A stretch of 8,238 nucleotides of DNA from JAVBOF01 sp031550915. GTDB lineage: Bacteria; Bacillota; Clostridia; Christensenellales; MGBC116941. Each line of letters opens with the position of its first letter. Position 1 is the stretch's first letter. The notes beneath the pieces are model-generated. The model had not been told where the DNA came from and ran no database searches. It was given only the letters and a program-made list of their open reading frames with translations. The stretch spans positions 1 through 8,238 of the forward strand of contig JAVBOF010000166.1 of assembly GCA_031550915.1 (NCBI GenBank). Direction: 5' to 3'. A program made the position numbers and the translations under genes. Shown in pieces: positions 4,993-8,238 of this stretch.

Positions 4993-6012
4993 TCACCTGT
5001 TTTTGTACATCTTTTCGTAATAATCTTGATACTGGCCGTTTAAGATATCCATCCACCACTCCTTATTGTAGAGATACCATTTTATAGTTTGTCGGATGCC
5101 TTTTTCAAAAGTGGTTACGGGAGTCCAGCCGAGTTCTCTCTCAATCTTTTTCGGATCTATCGCATACCGCAGATCGTGGCCGGGCCTGTCCGTAACATAG
5201 TTGATCAGGGACTCACTTTTACTCAGCTCCTGCAGTATAGTTTTAACAACCTGAAGGTTAGTGCGTTCATTATGCCCACCGATATTGTAGACTTCGCCGT
5301 CTTTACCATTGTGTATTATCAGATCTATCGCGCTGCAATGGTCTTCCACATACAGCCAATCCCGCACGTTTTCACCCTTGCCGTAAACGGGCAGAGGCTT
5401 ATCATCAAGCGCACGCGATATCATCAAGGGTATTAGTTTTTCCGGGAAATGATAAGGACCGTAATTGTTTGAGCATCGTGATATTGTTATACCGAGTCCA
5501 AACGTGCGATTATAGGCCTGCGTAAGGAGATCTGCTCCGGCTTTGGAAGCGGAATATGGCGAAGATGTATGGATCGGGGTCTCTTCAGTAAAAAAGAGAT
5601 CTAGCCTGTCCAACGGTAAATCACCGTATACCTCGTCTGTTGAAACCTGATGGAAGCGCTTGACAGAATATTTTTTGCAAGCGTCTAGCAGCACCTGGGT
5701 ACCGATAATATTAGTTCTCAAAAACAGGCCGGGATCCTCAATAGACCTGTCTACATGCGACTCCGCGGCAAAATTGACTACGCAATCGAACCCTTCTTTA
5801 GAAAACAGCGAGTCGACCTCAGTTATATCTGCGATATCGCCTTTTACGAAAGTAAAATTTTTGTTTTCAAGAGCAGCCTTCAGCGTCTTTAGATTTCCGG
5901 CATAGGTCAGCTTGTCCAGGCATACGATTTTATACTGCGGATATTTATCCAGCATATAATAAACAAAATTGCTGCCGATAAAACCTGCGCCACCGGTTAT
6001 AAGTAACTTCAT
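4993..6012 (-). CDS. rfbB: dTDP-glucose 4,6-dehydratase (RmlB)
   Basis: This enzyme converts dTDP-D-glucose to dTDP-4-dehydro-6-deoxy-D-glucose with bound NAD+, the second step of the pathway. The 339 residues match the family length. Visible motifs are the NAD-binding GGAGFIG (7-13), FAAESHVDRSI (81-91), the catalytic STDEVYG (124-130) with D126 and E127, and the YxxxK pair Y153 and K157 (YSASKAGAD). SRCSNNYGPY (178-187) with FPEKLIPLMI and VRDWLYVEDHC (216-226) follow and bind the sugar nucleotide. The ATG is preceded by GGAGG at good spacing. The gene lies 18 bp after rfbC and 4 bp before rfbD. No missing key residue is visible. Confidence 0.98.
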   Translation of the reverse strand: MKLLITGGAGFIGSNFVYYMLDKYPQYKIVCLDKLTYAGNLKTLKAALENKNFTFVKGDIADITEVDSLFSKEGFDCVVNFAAESHVDRSIEDPGLFLRTNIIGTQVLLDACKKYSVKRFHQVSTDEVYGDLPLDRLDLFFTEETPIHTSSPYSASKAGADLLTQAYNRTFGLGITISRCSNNYGPYHFPEKLIPLMISRALDDKPLPVYGKGENVRDWLYVEDHCSAIDLIIHNGKDGEVYNIGGHNERTNLQVVKTILQELSKSESLINYVTDRPGHDLRYAIDPKKIERELGWTPVTTFEKGIRQTIKWYLYNKEWWMDILNGQYQDYYEKMYKNR

Positions 6013-6030
6013 ACCTTTCCTCCGTCATAC

Positions 6031-6600
6031 TCAATAGATAAAATTGCAATCAGAATCCTTTAATAATGGCGCATCCTTATCCTTAGCCGAGAGAATCGGA
6101 TCGGATATGCCCCAATCTATACCAAACAACGGGTCATCAAAGCGGATACTGCGGTCTTGCTCCAAAGAGTAGTATTCATCCACTTTATACTGCACTTCAA
6201 CATCATCCGTCAAGGTTACAAACCCATGCGCAAAACCTTTTGGAATATATAACTGGCATTTATTTTCAGCCGAAAGCTCCACCTTGAAATGCTTTCCGAA
6301 TTGCGGAGAGCCCTTCCGGATATCCACGATAACGTCAAGGATTGCTCCCTTAGTACAGCGGATCAGTTTGGTTTGCGACTTGGGATCGTTTTGAAAATGA
6401 AGCCCTCGCAACGTGCCTTTTTGAGCTGTCATACTTTGGTTGTCCTGCATAAAGTTTACCTTGATGCCGTATGCTTCTAAATCTCTGTATGAATAAGTCT
6501 CAGTAAACCAGCCCCTGTGGTCGCCGTGGACAATGGGCTTTATAATATATGCGCCTTCAAGGCCTGTTGTTTGCACCAGTCCGGGGATCTTTTGTTCCAT
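6031..6600 (-). CDS. rfbC: dTDP-4-dehydrorhamnose 3,5-epimerase (RmlC)
   Basis: This cupin-fold epimerase carries out the third step, inverting C3 and C5 of the 4-keto sugar to give dTDP-4-dehydro-L-rhamnose. Its 189 residues are a normal length. The substrate-binding HGDHRGWFTETYS (25-37) comes first. LRGLHFQ (64-70) contains the catalytic base H68, with K78 downstream (QTKLIRC). YIPKGFAHGFVTL (118-130) and VQYKVDEYY (136-144), with the acid Y138, follow, and SAKD (171-174) provides the dyad aspartate. These positions correspond to H63, K73, Y133 and D170 of the Salmonella enzyme, recalled from memory. The ATG is preceded by AGGAGG and sits 8 bp after the rfbA stop. Confidence 0.96.
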   Translation of the reverse strand: MEQKIPGLVQTTGLEGAYIIKPIVHGDHRGWFTETYSYRDLEAYGIKVNFMQDNQSMTAQKGTLRGLHFQNDPKSQTKLIRCTKGAILDVIVDIRKGSPQFGKHFKVELSAENKCQLYIPKGFAHGFVTLTDDVEVQYKVDEYYSLEQDRSIRFDDPLFGIDWGISDPILSAKDKDAPLLKDSDCNFIY

Positions 6601-6608
6601 CTTTCCTC

Positions 6609-7493
6609 CTATACGCGGATCTTATTTTCGGCAACATTTTTCAAATGCTCGCCATAGGGTGATTTACCATATGCTTCTGCTGAACGTAAAAGCTCATCCT
6701 TGTTTATCCAGCCTTTACGAAACGAGATCTCTTCCAGCGCGGATATCTTTATACCCTGCCGTTTTTCCAGGACCCTAACAAATTCAGCAGCATCCACCAA
6801 CGTATCGACCGTCCCCGTGTCCAGCCAAGCGTAGCCTCTGCCCAGTAAGGTGACGTTTAAGTCGCCTTGCTCAAGGTACACTCGGTTCAGATCAGTTATT
6901 TCAAGTTCGTTGCGCCAGCTCGGTTTGACTTTCTTAGCGTATTCCACAACGCGGTTATCATAGAAATATAAGCCGGTTATCGCATAATTCGATTTAGGCT
7001 CAGTGGGCTTTTCCTCTACCGATATCACCTTGTTATTCCTGTCAAACTCAACTATACCAAAGCGCTGGGGGTCATCTACATAATATGCGAAGACCGTAGC
7101 CCTGCCTTCAGCAGAATCACGGACCGCCTGCTCCAATCTGGCCGTTAATCCGCTTCCATAGAAAATATTATCTCCCAAAACCATGGCGCACGAATCATTT
7201 CCTATGAAATCTTCTCCAATAATGAATGCCTGAGCAAGTCCGTCAGGTGAGGGCTGGACGGCATACGAAAGCTTTATGCCAAACTGGCTGCCGTCATTTA
7301 ATAGTGATTGAAACTTGGGCGTATCCTCCGGTGTTGAGATGATAAGTATATCGTTTATTCCCGCAAGCATGAGAGTAGATAGAGGGTAATAGATCATAGG
7401 TTTGTCATAGATGGGCAGCAACTGCTTGCTGATTACCATTGTTAGTGGGTATAGGCGCGTACCCGCACCGCCTGCCAAAACTATACCTTTCAT
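6609..7493 (-). CDS. rfbA: Glucose-1-phosphate thymidylyltransferase (RmlA)
   Basis: This cytoplasmic nucleotidyltransferase joins glucose-1-phosphate and dTTP to give dTDP-glucose and pyrophosphate, the committed and usually feedback-inhibited first step. The 294-residue length is standard. The pyrophosphorylase signature GGAGTRLYPLT (8-18) is followed by SKQLLPIYDKPMIYYPLST (22-40). VLGDNIFYG (105-113) holds the metal-binding D108. VEEKP (159-163) gives K162, and WLDTGT (223-228) gives the second metal-binding aspartate D225. The start is ATG at 7493. Its AAGGAG is about 14 nt upstream, further than usual, and overlaps the stop of the preceding glycosyltransferase gene; no in-frame alternative lies between. 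The gene is 19 bp downstream of that glycosyltransferase. Confidence 0.98.
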   Translation of the reverse strand: MKGIVLAGGAGTRLYPLTMVISKQLLPIYDKPMIYYPLSTLMLAGINDILIISTPEDTPKFQSLLNDGSQFGIKLSYAVQPSPDGLAQAFIIGEDFIGNDSCAMVLGDNIFYGSGLTARLEQAVRDSAEGRATVFAYYVDDPQRFGIVEFDRNNKVISVEEKPTEPKSNYAITGLYFYDNRVVEYAKKVKPSWRNELEITDLNRVYLEQGDLNVTLLGRGYAWLDTGTVDTLVDAAEFVRVLEKRQGIKISALEEISFRKGWINKDELLRSAEAYGKSPYGEHLKNVAENKIRV

Positions 7494-7512
7494 ATATGAT
7501 TACAACTCTCCT

Positions 7513-8238
7513 TCAATTGTTTTTTGCGTAATTTAAAGCTATCTTTGCCAGGAAACCTGGCATTGTCCCCAAGACCAATTCCATTAAAAAGCGCTGTGGA
7601 ACGCTTCTTGCATATTTTAAGAAATAAAATAACCGCGCGAAAGTGAACCTTTGCAAAAACGACAACCGGACATCTATCTCTTTAAGCTTTTGCTGGGCAT
7701 GAAGTAACAGATCTTCACAGTAATCCAGCCGTTTTATTATAGCTGATGTGCGCTGTTTCTCCGGAATCACGCGGATATCAATATAATCGGTTTTGTTATT
7801 GACTCCGGTAAATTTTCCGACGCCGTACTGGTTGCTGCTATGTATCCGGTATTGTACCAAAGGTTCGGGTACAAATGCAAATGAGCCGTTAGCAGACGCA
7901 ACAATAGCCAGCCAATGGTCCTGGATAAAACTGTTTTCAAACGGTATCGCAAGAGCGGCAATATCCGTTCGAACCAGCATAGAGCAGCCCGTCACAAAGT
8001 TCCTGTGCAAAAGCTTATCATATAAGGCACTGCCTTCATACCTTTTAAACCAGCGCTTATACTTGCTGATGGATCTGGATATCATCTTGTCGTCATCATC
8101 TATTATGCTCAGATCGCTATATGCCAGCACATTATCACCGATAGCTTCGTACAGTTTGGAAAGTTTTTCACTATGCCAAATATCATCATGGTCTGCATAC
8201 GCAATAAAAGCGCCGCCGGATAAAGACGTGAGCTTTTC
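7513..8238 (-). CDS. Family 2 glycosyltransferase, 5' end missing (241 residues)
   Basis: This is the C-terminal part of a GT-A-fold glycosyltransferase; the frame is open to the right edge, so the start lies outside. Near the visible beginning is AYADHDDIWHSEKL (13-26), the family-2 region with the metal-binding Asp-x-Asp type motif. VLAYSDLSIID, then FVTGCSMLVR and an acceptor-side segment around IQDHWLAIVAS follow, and PEPLVQYRIHSSNQYG closes the catalytic domain. The last 90 or so residues form a basic, amphipathic C-terminal tail. The layout matches rhamnosyl- and glycosyltransferases of surface polysaccharide clusters, and the gene directly precedes rfbA by 19 bp. Donor and acceptor cannot be read from the sequence; rhamnose is a guess from context. 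The apparent internal GTG at 8130 is not the real start, since conserved motifs lie before it. Confidence 0.9.
   Translation of the reverse strand, partial: EKLTSLSGGAFIAYADHDDIWHSEKLSKLYEAIGDNVLAYSDLSIIDDDDKMISRSISKYKRWFKRYEGSALYDKLLHRNFVTGCSMLVRTDIAALAIPFENSFIQDHWLAIVASANGSFAFVPEPLVQYRIHSSNQYGVGKFTGVNNKTDYIDIRVIPEKQRTSAIIKRLDYCEDLLLHAQQKLKEIDVRLSFLQRFTFARLFYFLKYARSVPQRFLMELVLGTMPGFLAKIALNYAKNN

Noticed and set aside
4298..5905. Several plus-strand open frames opposite rfbD and rfbB.
   Set aside because: They are mirror frames of strongly conserved enzymes with no convincing protein motifs of their own.
7513..8130. Complete small gene of 205 codons starting at the GTG at 8130.
   Set aside because: The frame stays open to the window edge and the upstream part carries the conserved DHDDIW motif, so the gene is a cut glycosyltransferase and not a short one.

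Overview
This window looks like chromosomal DNA of a motile Firmicute, most likely class Clostridia. The reasons are the rpmH-rnpA-yidD-yidC-jag order with a Jag-domain/KH/R3H protein, strong GGAGG-type ribosome binding sites, frequent TTG and GTG starts, a lipoprotein-type solute-binding protein, moderate GC by eye, and a short flagellin with only the D0/D1 core. Genus and species cannot be assigned from the sequence alone.

Layout. (1) Bases 1-618, plus strand: the 3' two thirds or more of a flagellin gene, cut by the left edge. (2) About 654-715: a perfect 16-bp inverted repeat with T-runs on both sides, which serves as a shared terminator for the flagellin gene and the convergent jag gene. 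(3) 757-3016, minus strand: a compact five-gene core operon, rpmH (44 codons), rnpA, yidD, yidC and jag. Its genes overlap or sit 1-22 bp apart, and it is driven by a near-consensus promoter at 3074-3103. (4) 3207-3995, minus: a stand-alone family-3 extracellular solute-binding lipoprotein with its own promoter. (5) 4140-8238, minus: a polysaccharide cluster, read in the order GT2 glycosyltransferase (cut by the right edge), rfbA, rfbC, rfbB, rfbD. These four rfb/rml genes are the complete dTDP-L-rhamnose pathway from glucose-1-phosphate.

How the parts work together. RpmH is a ribosomal protein and RnpA the protein subunit of RNase P. YidD, YidC and Jag serve membrane-protein insertion and RNA binding. 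The rml genes make dTDP-rhamnose, and the upstream glycosyltransferase probably uses a nucleotide sugar to build a surface polysaccharide. Nothing visible links the flagellin or the binding protein to these pathways.

Most of the window is ordinary. The points worth a second look are the detachment of the rpmH operon from dnaA/oriC and from mnmE/mnmG, the loss of the amino-acid-coordinating residues in the solute-binding protein, two genes (jag and the binding protein) whose Shine-Dalgarno sequence is badly placed for the first possible start, a long insertion in YidC, and the bidirectional terminator. I see no phage, CRISPR, insertion sequence, tRNA or rRNA, and no clear undescribed system. 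The three non-coding gaps are each under 200 bp and hold only promoters and hairpins.
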